Positions 19,263 to 28,248 of a DNA stretch of 64,000 nt are shown here, in pieces. The DNA lies in NCBI GenBank assembly GCA_905181935.1, contig CAJIZV010000002.1, positions 1-64,000 on the forward strand, in the 5' to 3' direction. The notes beneath the pieces are model-generated. The model was not told the DNA's origin and did not search any database. It saw only the letters and a program-made list of their open reading frames with translations. Position numbers and translations under genes: made by a program. Source of the stretch: an uncultured Amylibacter sp. GTDB lineage: Bacteria > Pseudomonadota > Alphaproteobacteria > Rhodobacterales > Rhodobacteraceae. Position 1 is the stretch's first letter; each line of letters opens with the position of its first letter.

Positions 19263-20078
19263 ATGTCTCAATACTCTTTGATTACGACCGAGTATACAAA
19301 TAAAATAGAAATCGGTGTCAATAAAATATCAACTAAAGATATTTGGGGTTCGCTGCATCTTGGCTGGAAAGATTTCTTGCAAAAACCATCTCATTATTTT
19401 TTTGCTATTACACTCTATCCCTTTATGGGCATGGTTTTATATTTTTTTATGGCTGGTGAAAATTGGATACAGTTATTATTTCCAATGTTGACTGGCTTTG
19501 CTTTGTTGGGTCCTTTTGTTGCACTATTTCTTTATGAAGTAAGTCGAAGATTGGAAAAAGGCCTTGAACCCTCATGGGCAGAAGGGTTTTATTCTATAAA
19601 ATCGTCTGCTATTTTAGAAATTTTAATCCTTGGTGTAATGCTTGCAGGCCTTTTCTGTGCCTGGATGGTCACCGCTAGTACTTTATATACTTTTTTATAT
19701 GGAAATGAATATCCAGTCTCTATTTATTATTTTTTTATGGACGTTATATCAACACGACGGGGCTGGATTCTTATTACAGTAGGAAATGGGTTAGGTTTTT
19801 GCTTTGCATTGTTTGCACTTTGTACAACTGTTGTAGCTTTTCCTCTAATGCTCGAACATGAAGTGAGCGCATTTTCTGGCATCAAAGCGTCTATGCAAGC
19901 GGTCAAAGTCAATCCTGTTCCCTTGATCTTATGGGGAGGGATTATTTGTTCTGGCTTATTTTTGGGTTCAATTTTTGTTTTAGTCGGATTAATTTTGATA
20001 CTGCCAGTTTTTGGTCATGCGACGTGGCATATTTACAGGAAAGTCTTAGTGTTTCCTGAATCTCAAATGGGTACATAA
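19263..20078 (+). CDS. DUF2189 family integral membrane protein
   Basis: This protein of about 270 residues has six membrane helices and fits DUF2189 (SLHLGWKDFLQKPSHYFF near the start, PLMLEHEVSAFSGIKAS in the last third). The family has no established function but is often found near cytochrome oxidase assembly genes in alphaproteobacteria, as here after ctaB. A GGAGG site sits 8 bases before ATG 19263. The TTG at 19257 is a less likely start. Confidence 0.75.
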   Translation: MSQYSLITTEYTNKIEIGVNKISTKDIWGSLHLGWKDFLQKPSHYFFAITLYPFMGMVLYFFMAGENWIQLLFPMLTGFALLGPFVALFLYEVSRRLEKGLEPSWAEGFYSIKSSAILEILILGVMLAGLFCAWMVTASTLYTFLYGNEYPVSIYYFFMDVISTRRGWILITVGNGLGFCFALFALCTTVVAFPLMLEHEVSAFSGIKASMQAVKVNPVPLILWGGIICSGLFLGSIFVLVGLILILPVFGHATWHIYRKVLVFPESQMGT

Positions 20079-20503
20079 AACTTTTTTAGCTTTAGATGAA
20101 TAAATACATTCCAAAGGGAATTGAATACTTTGGAAGTTTGCTGGTGCTTGATCTGCCAGGAAGTTGCAAATTTTTATTCTAATTGTGCACCCATACTATT
20201 CGTAGCTTTAATTTTTGCATTTATTTTAAACAGTTCTATTTCATTCACATAATTATATGCCTCAAAATATTGACAGTAAGTCCCTTAATGTACTTTTTCA
20301 AACTTGTTTGGTTATGCCTTCTTCCAAACGTGCGGCCAACAAGCTCCAGTTTGCTCTAAGGTATCCTCCTGATGCGGATAAAGTTATCTCAGGTAGTTTG
20401 TTGGCCTATTTCATCTATTTAAAGAGATGAAAGCTACAAAGATTGTAGAGTTCTTAGATGAAATATTTTACTCAAAAATGATTTCTCAAAAATTTAAATA
20501 GTA
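20079..20503. other. Intergenic region, probably decayed sequence
   Basis: No recognisable gene. A 38-codon plus frame at 20314-20430 (MPSSKRAANKLQF...) and an overlapping 24-codon frame after it have no ribosome sites and no known relatives that I can name. They are left uncalled. Confidence 0.3.
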
Positions 20504-20813
20504 ATGGCCCACTCCTTTGGTGGGAGGGCTTTAGATTGGATGGATGAAAAGGTATATGCTAACTGCTACTGCCAATAAAATAATGATAGAATTATTACGC
20601 GAAGCATGATTGGCGTTGAATTTACCTCATGTGCTATCAGAGGTGACATTATCGAAATTGGTATGGAAACTGTGAAAATGGAAACTACCAGTATGACTAT
20701 TAGGTGTGATGTTAAAAATAAACATACAGAAGAAAAAATTACAAAGGACGAAGCTATTATTTTTTGAATATAGGTGATGATGGAACGCCTAAAGCAAACA
20801 AAAAAGTATAACG
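20504..20813 (+). pseudogene. Remnant of a hotdog-fold acyl-CoA thioesterase
   Basis: Plus-strand frames read MAHSFGGRALDWMDEKVYA, then after a break GDIIEIGMETVKMETTSMTI and LNIGDDGTPKANKKV. FGGRALDWMD and GDIIEI-x-RTSM-type sequence are hallmarks of YciA/ACOT-type thioesterases. The middle, including the usual VDFxxP segment, is partly deleted or shifted and an internal stop breaks the second part. A minus-strand open frame across 20566-20817 is only its shadow. Confidence 0.6.
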
Positions 20814-20834
20814 ACACTTCAACGTATATACATT

Positions 20835-21085
20835 TTAAATATTTTTTTTATTTTGTTTCAGTTTAGCAACTAAAAATGCGTTGGTGACTTTGATTATTTG
20901 TAGGTGGAATTTAGATGGATGATATAACAAGTAGATACCATTTTGAGCGTTGCCATTTGCTGATAGAGGTCCATCAATGAGTTCAAGAACTTGCAAGTGT
21001 CCTGGGTTAACTTTAACTTGTGATAGGGATCAAATTTTTCAAGTATTGCTCCGGTTGGCTCAATATTAAATAGTTTAATATTGGT
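20835..21085 (-). pseudogene. Unrecognised decayed coding sequence
   Basis: On the minus strand one frame reads NIEPTGAILEKFDPYHKLKLT and the neighbouring frame continues PGHLQVLELIDGPLSANGNA and GIYLLYHPSKFHLQIIKV to a stop at 20835-20837. The protein-like composition and single frame switch suggest a broken gene. I cannot name the family. Confidence 0.3.
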
Positions 21086-21172
21086 GTTGAAGTTTAATTA
21101 AAATGATCATCTAATCTGTAAAATGTAAAATTATTATTACATTCTGTGCTTTACGCTTAAGAAAGGTAAAAT

Positions 21173-22453
21173 ATGTTGCAAGAAATCCCTTACTGGTGGC
21201 ATGATGCTTTACCCACGCTAGGTGCTAGAAAGGCTGTTGAGTCTAACTGCGATGTTGTGATCATTGGGGCGGGTTATACAGGACTAAGTGCAGCTATTGA
21301 ATTGGCGCGATCAGGAAAGTCTGTGCAAGTATTTGACCGTGGAATTGCAGGAGCCGGGGCATCCAGCATGAATGGCGGAATTTTAAGTGGTAATTTACGA
21401 TTGGGTTTAAAGGCATCAATGGATGCATACGGTGAAGAAGTGGGCTTAGCATTTTATAATGAAGGGATTGTTGCACGTGAGGCGTTTCGAGAATTTGCAA
21501 AGTTGGAGGCTATTGATTGTGATCTTAAGTATAACGGTCGTTTTACTGGCGCTATGACGGCTAAAGACTTTGAGGCAATGAAGCGGGCAGCTACATTTGA
21601 AAATGACGCATTAGGGACTAATATAAGAATATTAGAACGTATTAATCAAAATGAAATTATAGGATCTAATATATACCATGGTGGAATTTTGCGTGATGAT
21701 ATTGGAAGTATTCACCCGGCTAAGTTCTTCCAAGGTTTATTGAGAGTTGCAATTGATGCTGGTGTAATCATTCATGAAAATACTTCTGTAACTGATATTT
21801 CTGGGCAGTTTTTGATTCAAATTTTACATAATAGATCTATTGGTAAAATTAAGTGCAAAAATGTAATTGTTGCTACCAATGGATATGGTGATAATAGTAA
21901 CGGTTGGTTGCGCAGGCGAGTTGTACCTATAACGAGTAGGATGATTGCCACAAATATAATTTCACCAGATATAATATCCAAGTTAATGCCAAAGATGGGG
22001 ACATTTGGTGAGGCAAGATATTTGGCGCGTTACTATCGCCCTAGTCCTGATGGTACACGAATTTTGTTAGGTGGGCGCGATGTATTGGCAGGTAACAATC
22101 CAAATGGAGCAGTTAAAAAGTTAACAGATAACCTAATAACTATTTTCCCTGAATTGCGAGAAATTGGTGTGCAATATCATTGGTCAGGACAGGTAGCTTT
22201 CACCCGTGATGAAATGCCAAGTTTATTTGAAAAAAATGGTATAATTTATGTTTGTGGATATTGTGGTTCTGGTACTATTTGGGCTCCTTGGCTTGGGAGA
22301 AAGGCTGCACATATGATTATGGAAAATAAAAAAAAATATACAGTATTTTTGCGCCAACCTCCCAAAGCCATACCCATGTATTATGGTTGGCCTTGGTTTT
22401 TACCGTTTGTAATTGCTTGGTTTGGGTTATGGGATTGGATAAAAGGGAGATAG
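21173..22453 (+). CDS. FAD-dependent oxidoreductase (DAO family, PuuB-like)
   Basis: This 426-residue flavoenzyme has the dinucleotide-binding fold at residues 24-60: VVIIGAGYTGLSAAIELAR followed by VQVFDRG. It then has SSMNGGILSG and a C-terminal VCGYCGSGTIWAPWLG FAD-binding segment. The family includes gamma-glutamylputrescine oxidase and other amine oxidases that deaminate or demethylate amines. The N-terminal PYWWHDALP is typical of that branch. A hydrophobic Trp-rich tail ends the protein. It sits at the head of a locus with a Pot-type ABC importer, so an imported amine or N-substituted compound is a reasonable substrate guess. Confidence 0.8.
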   Translation: MLQEIPYWWHDALPTLGARKAVESNCDVVIIGAGYTGLSAAIELARSGKSVQVFDRGIAGAGASSMNGGILSGNLRLGLKASMDAYGEEVGLAFYNEGIVAREAFREFAKLEAIDCDLKYNGRFTGAMTAKDFEAMKRAATFENDALGTNIRILERINQNEIIGSNIYHGGILRDDIGSIHPAKFFQGLLRVAIDAGVIIHENTSVTDISGQFLIQILHNRSIGKIKCKNVIVATNGYGDNSNGWLRRRVVPITSRMIATNIISPDIISKLMPKMGTFGEARYLARYYRPSPDGTRILLGGRDVLAGNNPNGAVKKLTDNLITIFPELREIGVQYHWSGQVAFTRDEMPSLFEKNGIIYVCGYCGSGTIWAPWLGRKAAHMIMENKKKYTVFLRQPPKAIPMYYGWPWFLPFVIAWFGLWDWIKGR

Positions 22454-22769
22454 GTATTTTGTTTTATTAATACTGCTCTTATATGCTAATTATCTAGCTT
22501 CTAGAAAATGGATATGGTTCAGTATTCTAATGTGCTACCATTTGTGTTAGTTTTTTTCACCATTATAATTAGTTTCACTGCGCGTATGATTACAGGAAGG
22601 CTCGATATTTAATGTATGAGCACAATTTAGTTTTAGAGAGTAAATAAAATTTCATACTATTTGAATTCTTAATATATCTATTACCATAATAAATTTTTCT
22701 TATCCAAAGCATACAATTAAGTTAGATGTAAGTATTTTCTAATAGAAATTAATTTAATAGAGATTAATA
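22454..22769. other. AT-rich spacer with a possible 34-aa membrane peptide
   Basis: A plus frame at 22508-22612 encodes MDMVQYSNVLPFVLVFF followed by IIISFTARMITGRLDI, a single hydrophobic helix with a short basic tail. There is no clear ribosome site. Otherwise nothing is visible. Confidence 0.3.
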
Positions 22770-23513
22770 ATGAATCGAAATGAATTTCATTTGAAGTTTG
22801 GTAGTAAAAAAACAATTGTTCTTCCCGTTATTCATGTTTTAGACCATGAGCAAACTTATAGGAATATTGGCATTGCAATTAAATGTGGTTGTCCTGGTGT
22901 ATTTCTTATTAATCATGATTTTGAAAAAGAAAAACTCTTACCTATTATTAAAAGCATACGGGCTAAATTTTCTAATTATTGGATTGGAGTTAATTTTCTT
23001 GCAATAACTGGTGAATTTGCCTTCCCAATTTTAGGTAAGCTAGAGGCTGAAGGCATTCAAGTTGATGGATACTGGGCTGATGATGCGTGTATTGACGAAC
23101 GGCGCGCAGAGAATGACCAAGTAGATGCAATAAGAATTAATGAAGTGCGTAAAAATAGTGGCTGGAAAGGTTTGTATATTGGGGGTACTGCTTTTAAAAA
23201 ACAACGTAAAGTCGACCCAGTAGGGTATGCTTATAGTGGATACCTTGCCTCTAAACATATGGATATCATTGTAACATCTGGGATTGCTACAGGCCATGCT
23301 GCAGATGTCGACAAAATTAAAACTTTTCGAAAAAGTTGTGGAGAAACAGTTCTCGCAGTTGCATCTGGAATTACGCCAGACAATGTGGGAAAATATGTTC
23401 ATGATGTAGACCTATTTATGGTCGCAACTGGAATAAATTTTGATTGTGACTTTTATAATATAGACCCCAATAAATTAAAAAACCTAATAAATGCTATTGA
23501 AAGTAAAGGATAG
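22770..23513 (+). CDS. BtpA/SgcQ-family TIM-barrel protein
   Basis: This 247-residue protein resembles BtpA-type barrels, named after a cyanobacterial photosystem I assembly factor and also found in sugar and nucleoside loci. Visible features are PVIHVLDHEQTYRN at the N-terminus, GCPGVFLINHDF, a central WADDACIDER loop, IVTSGIATGHAADVDKIK and VASGITPDNVGKYVHDVD, the last two shaping a phosphate-binding site. The next gene encodes a phosphoribosyltransferase and starts 5 bases after the stop. That pairing suggests action on a ribose- or nucleobase-phosphate compound here. The reaction is unknown. Confidence 0.65.
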   Translation: MNRNEFHLKFGSKKTIVLPVIHVLDHEQTYRNIGIAIKCGCPGVFLINHDFEKEKLLPIIKSIRAKFSNYWIGVNFLAITGEFAFPILGKLEAEGIQVDGYWADDACIDERRAENDQVDAIRINEVRKNSGWKGLYIGGTAFKKQRKVDPVGYAYSGYLASKHMDIIVTSGIATGHAADVDKIKTFRKSCGETVLAVASGITPDNVGKYVHDVDLFMVATGINFDCDFYNIDPNKLKNLINAIESKG

Positions 23514-23517
23514 AATT

Positions 23518-24138
23518 ATGACTATAAACAAAGGCCCTAGAGATGATCGGTGGTATTTTTCAATAATGGCACCTAATACAAAAGGTGAGAAATTTGCGTG
23601 GCTTGATCCGACATCAATCTATATCAATGCTCGCGCCTATCATGATTTACTTGATGATCTTTGTGAAGATATTGATCCAAAGGATGTTGATGTTGTGGCT
23701 GGATTAGATGCGATGGGATTTGTTTTAGCTGCTGGTATTGCTACTCGTATCGGTTGTGGGTTTTTACCTATTCGCAAAGCTGGAAAGTTATGTGTTGATA
23801 CAGACAGCGCCGCAATGACTAACTATTCTGGGCAAACTCAATCAATGGAAATGAGATTTCCTGCTTATGCCCCTGGCACTCGAGTGCTGCTAGTTGACCA
23901 ATGGGTGGAGACTGGTGGAACAATGCAAGGTGCAGTGCAATTAATAGAGCAACAAAAGGGAATTGTAGCTGGTATGGTAGCCGTTGTTATGGAGGATAAT
24001 GAAAACACAGCTAAATACCGTAAAAAATATAAATGTATTACTGCAATTCAACCCAATACAAAGTGGCAAGAACAAGCAAACGCTCAGTATCTAGAAAGTT
24101 TTAAAACATATAACCCTGAAGCAGCATTTCCAAAATGA
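23518..24138 (+). CDS. Phosphoribosyltransferase, adenine-phosphoribosyltransferase-like
   Basis: This 206-residue type I phosphoribosyltransferase would attach a nucleobase to PRPP. The PRPP loop is at residues 123-136 (VLLVDQWVETGGTM), with flanking VVAGLDAMGFVLAAGIA and FLPIRKAGKL as in APRT. The usual D-D pair of the loop is replaced by D-Q-W-V-E, as in some APRT-like paralogues, so base specificity is uncertain. The start is ATG 23518, just after the BtpA-like stop with an AAAGGA site. A longer frame from 23491 would overlap that gene. Confidence 0.75.
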   Translation: MTINKGPRDDRWYFSIMAPNTKGEKFAWLDPTSIYINARAYHDLLDDLCEDIDPKDVDVVAGLDAMGFVLAAGIATRIGCGFLPIRKAGKLCVDTDSAAMTNYSGQTQSMEMRFPAYAPGTRVLLVDQWVETGGTMQGAVQLIEQQKGIVAGMVAVVMEDNENTAKYRKKYKCITAIQPNTKWQEQANAQYLESFKTYNPEAAFPK

Positions 24139-24305
24139 AATGTAAATTTTAGGCATCTAAAAAAACTGAAATTATTAGAGGTTATCTATAATGGATATAG
24201 CTTTTGTAATAGACGTAATTTTTATATAAATTATTGTAAATAATAAAACTCATAATAATTCTAAACCAAACTATTATTTATATTTATTTTATTTATAGTA
24301 ATAAT

Positions 24306-25196
24306 ATGAAAATTATTAATCTTCCGACTAATTTGTTGCGAACGTTTGTCACTGTTGTTGAAGTTGAAGGCTTTACAAAAGCTGCAAATATTTTGGGACG
24401 TACACAGCCTGCTATAAGTCTTCAGGTCCAAAGGTTAGAACAGCTTGTAGGACATAAGTTAATTTTGCGGGTTGGAAAAGACGTTTCACTTACTGAGCAA
24501 GGAGAATCTTTAGCGGTATATGCTAGGCAAATTTTACAATTGAATGATATCGCAATTGCTCATTTTGAACCGCGTAATAAGGGAGAAACTTTACGTGTAG
24601 GATTACCGTTAGATTATGCTGTCAATTTACTGCAAGCGAAATTAACAGAACTTATAAAAAATAATCCTGATTTTAGAATCGAAATACGGTGTGATCTTTC
24701 CAGGAATTTGATTGAGCTTTTACGAAAAAATGAAATTGATATTGCTGTCGCTTTGTTTGAAGGAAATGATCAACAATTTTTGTTTCAAAACTGGACAGAA
24801 AAACCTACATGGGTAGGGGCAAAGAATTTTACACCACCCCTTAATTTAGAAATTCCTTTGGTTGTTCACCCACATGGCTGCGTTTATAGAGACCGGATGA
24901 CTACAGCTTTGAAACTTGCAGGGTTAAGGTGGCGAATTGCTTTTTCCAGCCCGGGCATAGGTGCATTACAAAGAGCTGTTTGTGATGGATTGGGTTTTTC
25001 ATGCTTAACTGAACCTACACTTCGAAAGGGTATGGCTAGCCTGTCTGTAGTAGATGGTTTGCCAAGTCTTGAACCATTGCATATTGGTTTGTTTGCTCGT
25101 CAAGCACAGTTAGGAACAGCTGGGTACATAATCATAGACCAAATTAAAGGTATTTTTGCGAATAAAGAGCCGGATGTTGATATCACTAGCGTGTAA
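24306..25196 (+). CDS. LysR-family transcriptional regulator
   Basis: This 296-residue regulator has a winged HTH at residues 6-65 (LLRTFVTVVEVEGFTKAANILGRTQPAISLQVQRLE) and a periplasmic-binding-like effector domain after it. It lies between the salvage genes and the ABC importer, all on the same strand, so it likely controls one or both. Its effector would then be the imported compound. The upstream 167 bases are AT-rich, with several T-N11-A possibilities that cannot be ranked. An AT-rich hairpin follows the stop. Confidence 0.88.
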   Translation: MKIINLPTNLLRTFVTVVEVEGFTKAANILGRTQPAISLQVQRLEQLVGHKLILRVGKDVSLTEQGESLAVYARQILQLNDIAIAHFEPRNKGETLRVGLPLDYAVNLLQAKLTELIKNNPDFRIEIRCDLSRNLIELLRKNEIDIAVALFEGNDQQFLFQNWTEKPTWVGAKNFTPPLNLEIPLVVHPHGCVYRDRMTTALKLAGLRWRIAFSSPGIGALQRAVCDGLGFSCLTEPTLRKGMASLSVVDGLPSLEPLHIGLFARQAQLGTAGYIIIDQIKGIFANKEPDVDITSV

Positions 25197-25204
25197 AAAT
25201 TAGT

Positions 25205-25231
25205 CATAATGATTAATTCTTAATCATTATG
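25205..25231 (+). terminator. Hairpin after the LysR gene
   Basis: CATAATGATTAA and TTAATCATTATG form a perfect 12 bp stem with a 3-base loop, 8 bases after the LysR stop. The stem is almost all A/T, so it may be a weak terminator or an operator. Confidence 0.45.
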
Positions 25232-25387
25232 TATTAATAAAATTAATGGAACTATATAAACCATAAATTTCCATTTATAATTTCCTTTCAATAGTATTAT
25301 TTTTAATAAAGGTCGTTTGGCCACCGTCCTTAGTGTGCATGACAATAATTTTCAAATAAAAGGCTGAGCTGCAACAAGGAGATAAAA

Positions 25388-26527
25388 ATGGTAAAAAATA
25401 CAAATAATAAAATGTTTAGAATGCCCAATAGGCGAAATCTACTGAAAATAAGTGGAGCCGCTGTCTTAACAACACCATTTGTCAGTCGTGCTTGGGCTGC
25501 TACAACTGAGATTAATATGCTAGCATGGTACGGTCATGGTGAACCAGATATGGTGGCTGAATTTGAAGCCGCAAACAATGTGAAATTCGTATCAAAATAC
25601 TATGCTGGTGGTGACAACATGATGGCATTGATTGCCCAATCACCTCCTGGGACATACGATATTATTTTATCTGATGGTGAGTTTGTACAACAGCTTAACG
25701 CTGCAGGCTATATTGAAGAATTAAACGCTGCAGATTATCCATTTGATGATATGTTGCATGAAGACTTTACTAAATTCCCAGGTCATTGGGCAGATGGAAA
25801 GCTATACTCTATGATGTTGCGGGGTGGTCATTTAGGTGTGTCTTATAATAAAAATGCAATTTCAGCAAAAGAAGCTGAAAGCTATTCTTGCTTTTGGAAA
25901 CCAGAAGTAAAAGGTAAAGTGGGTCACTTTGATTGGCACCTCCCAAGTCTAGGTATGATTAGTCTTTACAATGGTAATGGTTCAAATCTATGGGACTTAA
26001 GTGATGCTGAATGGAATGATGTTCAAGAAACAACGCTTAGTTTACGCCCTCAAGTGGGTGGTTTTTTTGACTATGGGGGCACATTTAATGGTCTAAAAAA
26101 TGGAGAAATGTTGGCAATGTGTGGCATTGGTGATTGGATAACGGGTGTCTTGGAAAAAGATGGTGCACCTGTTGGTTCGGTTATTCCTAAAGAAGGTGGA
26201 ATTCAATTTACTGAAAGCTATTGTATAGGTAAGGGGAGTGATAAAGCTGGAATGGTAACTAAATTTATCCAATATATGCTTTCTCCAGTGGGACAGGTTA
26301 AATCTGCACAGATGGCAGCTTATCCGGGTTTCTGTGTTACCAAAGGCGGTCGTGCAGCATTGATTGAGGCAGACCCAGCTGAGGCTAAACGATCTCACCA
26401 AATGGATGGAATGTCTAATGAGCCTATTGCTTTAATTAATGAGGGGCGTATTCATTATCGCGATATTCCAAAACAACAATCTTTAGAGGATTGGAACGAT
26501 TTTTGGTCTGAATACAAAAATTCTTAA
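25388..26527 (+). CDS. ABC transporter substrate-binding protein, PotD-like, Tat-exported
   Basis: This 379-residue periplasmic protein belongs to the spermidine/putrescine binding family. A twin-arginine signal (RRNLLKISGAAVL at residues 15-27) is followed by an Ala-rich cleavage site. Mature sequence begins with INMLAWYGHGEPDMVAEFE and contains YDIILSDGEFVQQL. Relatives bind polyamines but also other small amines and bases, so specificity is open. A strong GGAG ribosome site precedes ATG 25388. A perfect hairpin separates it from the permease genes. Confidence 0.85.
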   Translation: MVKNTNNKMFRMPNRRNLLKISGAAVLTTPFVSRAWAATTEINMLAWYGHGEPDMVAEFEAANNVKFVSKYYAGGDNMMALIAQSPPGTYDIILSDGEFVQQLNAAGYIEELNAADYPFDDMLHEDFTKFPGHWADGKLYSMMLRGGHLGVSYNKNAISAKEAESYSCFWKPEVKGKVGHFDWHLPSLGMISLYNGNGSNLWDLSDAEWNDVQETTLSLRPQVGGFFDYGGTFNGLKNGEMLAMCGIGDWITGVLEKDGAPVGSVIPKEGGIQFTESYCIGKGSDKAGMVTKFIQYMLSPVGQVKSAQMAAYPGFCVTKGGRAALIEADPAEAKRSHQMDGMSNEPIALINEGRIHYRDIPKQQSLEDWNDFWSEYKNS

Positions 26528-26540
26528 TTAGATTATATGA

Positions 26541-26574
26541 ATTGAGTGGGCGATTTTATTTTCGCCCACTCAAT
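26541..26574 (+). terminator. Intra-operon hairpin after binding-protein gene
   Basis: ATTGAGTGGGCGA and TCGCCCACTCAAT form a perfect 13 bp stem with an 8-base loop between the binding protein and the first permease. Such hairpins usually stabilise the upstream mRNA or partially terminate, giving more binding protein than membrane subunits. Confidence 0.75.
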
Positions 26575-26590
26575 TGGAGTAGATTGCTGA

Positions 26591-27451
26591 ATGCCCACTA
26601 AAAAATCTCAAAAAATTGATATTTATGCAATGACGTGGCGATTGCCAATTATTATTTGGCAGTTATTATTTTTTGTTGGCCCTGTTATTTTTATGATTGC
26701 AATGTCATTTTTTCTTGTAAAAAATTACCGTATGACGGAGGCCTTTGAATTTATAAATTGGTCAAAAATGTTTTCTAAAAACTATTTTTGGGATAGCTAT
26801 TTTTATACTGTAACTATTGCTAGTATATCCACTATTCTTGCTATGTTGCTTGCCTTTCCTGCTTCGTTTGCGCTTGCTTTTAAGGCTAGTGAAAAAATAC
26901 GTAGGTGGGCTATATTTCTTCTAATTATTCCATTCTTTACTAGTTACCTCGTAAGAACATTTTCATGGTTTGTTATTTTGTCTGAAAAAGGAGTGGTTAA
27001 TGCATTGCTTGGCTATATCGGCCTTGGTCCTTTTACAATGTTAAATACTAACTTTGGCACTCTTGTAGGATATATGACACTGACTTTACCATTAGTAGTT
27101 ATTTTGCAAACAATAACTATGGCCAATATAGATAAAACGTTGATTGAAGCCGCAAGAAACTTAGGTTGTAAACCTCTTTCAACTATATGGAGGGTAATTA
27201 TCCCGCTGTCAAAAACAGGACTTATTGTTGCTGCAATCTTTTGTTTTATATTATCTTTTGGTGATTTTGTTGCGCCTTTTTATCTCGGGGGGTCACAAGA
27301 ACCTACTTTGCCAATTCTTATTTTGGATACTACGAAATCTGGACAGCAATGGCCGCGCGCTGCTGTTGTTGCAATTGTGATGATGATTACATTATTTACG
27401 GTAGCTTTTATTGGTATTGCACTGGCATATCGGAAGAAAGCAAGCAAATGA
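26591..27451 (+). CDS. ABC transporter permease, PotB-like
   Basis: This 286-residue inner-membrane subunit has six helices and the MetI-type EAA loop EAARNLGCKPLSTIWRVIIPLSKTG at about residues 187-211, which contacts the ATPase. It is the first of two permeases in the importer. The stop overlaps the next start (ATGA at 27448-27451), so the two are translationally coupled. Confidence 0.9.
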   Translation: MPTKKSQKIDIYAMTWRLPIIIWQLLFFVGPVIFMIAMSFFLVKNYRMTEAFEFINWSKMFSKNYFWDSYFYTVTIASISTILAMLLAFPASFALAFKASEKIRRWAIFLLIIPFFTSYLVRTFSWFVILSEKGVVNALLGYIGLGPFTMLNTNFGTLVGYMTLTLPLVVILQTITMANIDKTLIEAARNLGCKPLSTIWRVIIPLSKTGLIVAAIFCFILSFGDFVAPFYLGGSQEPTLPILILDTTKSGQQWPRAAVVAIVMMITLFTVAFIGIALAYRKKASK

Positions 27452-28248
27452 ATTCAAACCGTATTTTAAATATAGTATTAGCGGCTTATGTTGGTGCGAT
27501 TTTTACATTTGTTTTTGCACCAATTTTATTTAGTGTAATTTTTTCATTCAATTCTCAACGTTTTCCAACAATCCCACTTGGTAGCTTTTCTACTGAATGG
27601 TACGTAAAAATCCTTAATGATCCTGATATTTGGCAGGCTGCATTGAACAGTTTAATTGTTTCATCTTCGACGGCTGTTATTGCAACGATACTTGGTTTTT
27701 GTACTGCTTATTCTGATTTTCGCTATAACTTTCGTTTCAAAGGTCCATATCTTGCGCTCATTTTACTTCCACCTACTATTCCTTTGATTATAATGGCACT
27801 TGCCATGTTGGCCTGGCTTTCAAAGTTAGGGATGTCAGGACAACTTTGGTCGATTGTATTGGCACACAGTGTTCTAACTGCACCTTTTGCTATGGCTATT
27901 ATTCGCTTGCGATTGAACCAAATGGATCCTGATTTGGAATCAGCATCATGGAATTTAGGAGGGTCAGAGTGGGCTACTATGCGTTATGTAATAATCCCAT
28001 TTTGTAAACCTGCAATTATTTCGGGCCTGTGTTTGGCTGCGGCGGTTTCATTTGATGAATTTGCCGTATCATGGTTTGTCTCTGGCCTTAATAAAACTTT
28101 ACCTGTTGTTATTCTCGAAATAGTACAAGGTAATATCGATCCACAAGTTAACGCTATTGGTACCTTCGTATTTTTGATTTCTATGTCTCTTGTAATTCTA
28201 GCTCAGATATTCTTTGTTTATCGCCAAATGAAAAGTACTAACACATGA
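27448..28248 (+). CDS. ABC transporter permease, PotC-like
   Basis: This 266-residue second permease has six helices and the coupling loop ESASWNLGGSEWATMRYVIIPFCKPA at about residues 170-195. The start is ATG 27448 overlapping the PotB-like stop. A longer frame from 27349 runs through the upstream gene in another frame and is not used. The stop overlaps the ATPase start as ATGA. Confidence 0.9.
   Translation: MNSNRILNIVLAAYVGAIFTFVFAPILFSVIFSFNSQRFPTIPLGSFSTEWYVKILNDPDIWQAALNSLIVSSSTAVIATILGFCTAYSDFRYNFRFKGPYLALILLPPTIPLIIMALAMLAWLSKLGMSGQLWSIVLAHSVLTAPFAMAIIRLRLNQMDPDLESASWNLGGSEWATMRYVIIPFCKPAIISGLCLAAAVSFDEFAVSWFVSGLNKTLPVVILEIVQGNIDPQVNAIGTFVFLISMSLVILAQIFFVYRQMKSTNT

Noticed and set aside
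20566-20817. Hydrophobic minus-strand frame of 83 codons
   Set aside because: It is the antisense of the thioesterase relic; the plus strand has recognisable motifs.
25232-25387. Possible riboswitch upstream of the Pot-like binding protein
   Set aside because: A GC-richer patch near 25312-25340 drew attention, but no known riboswitch consensus could be matched.
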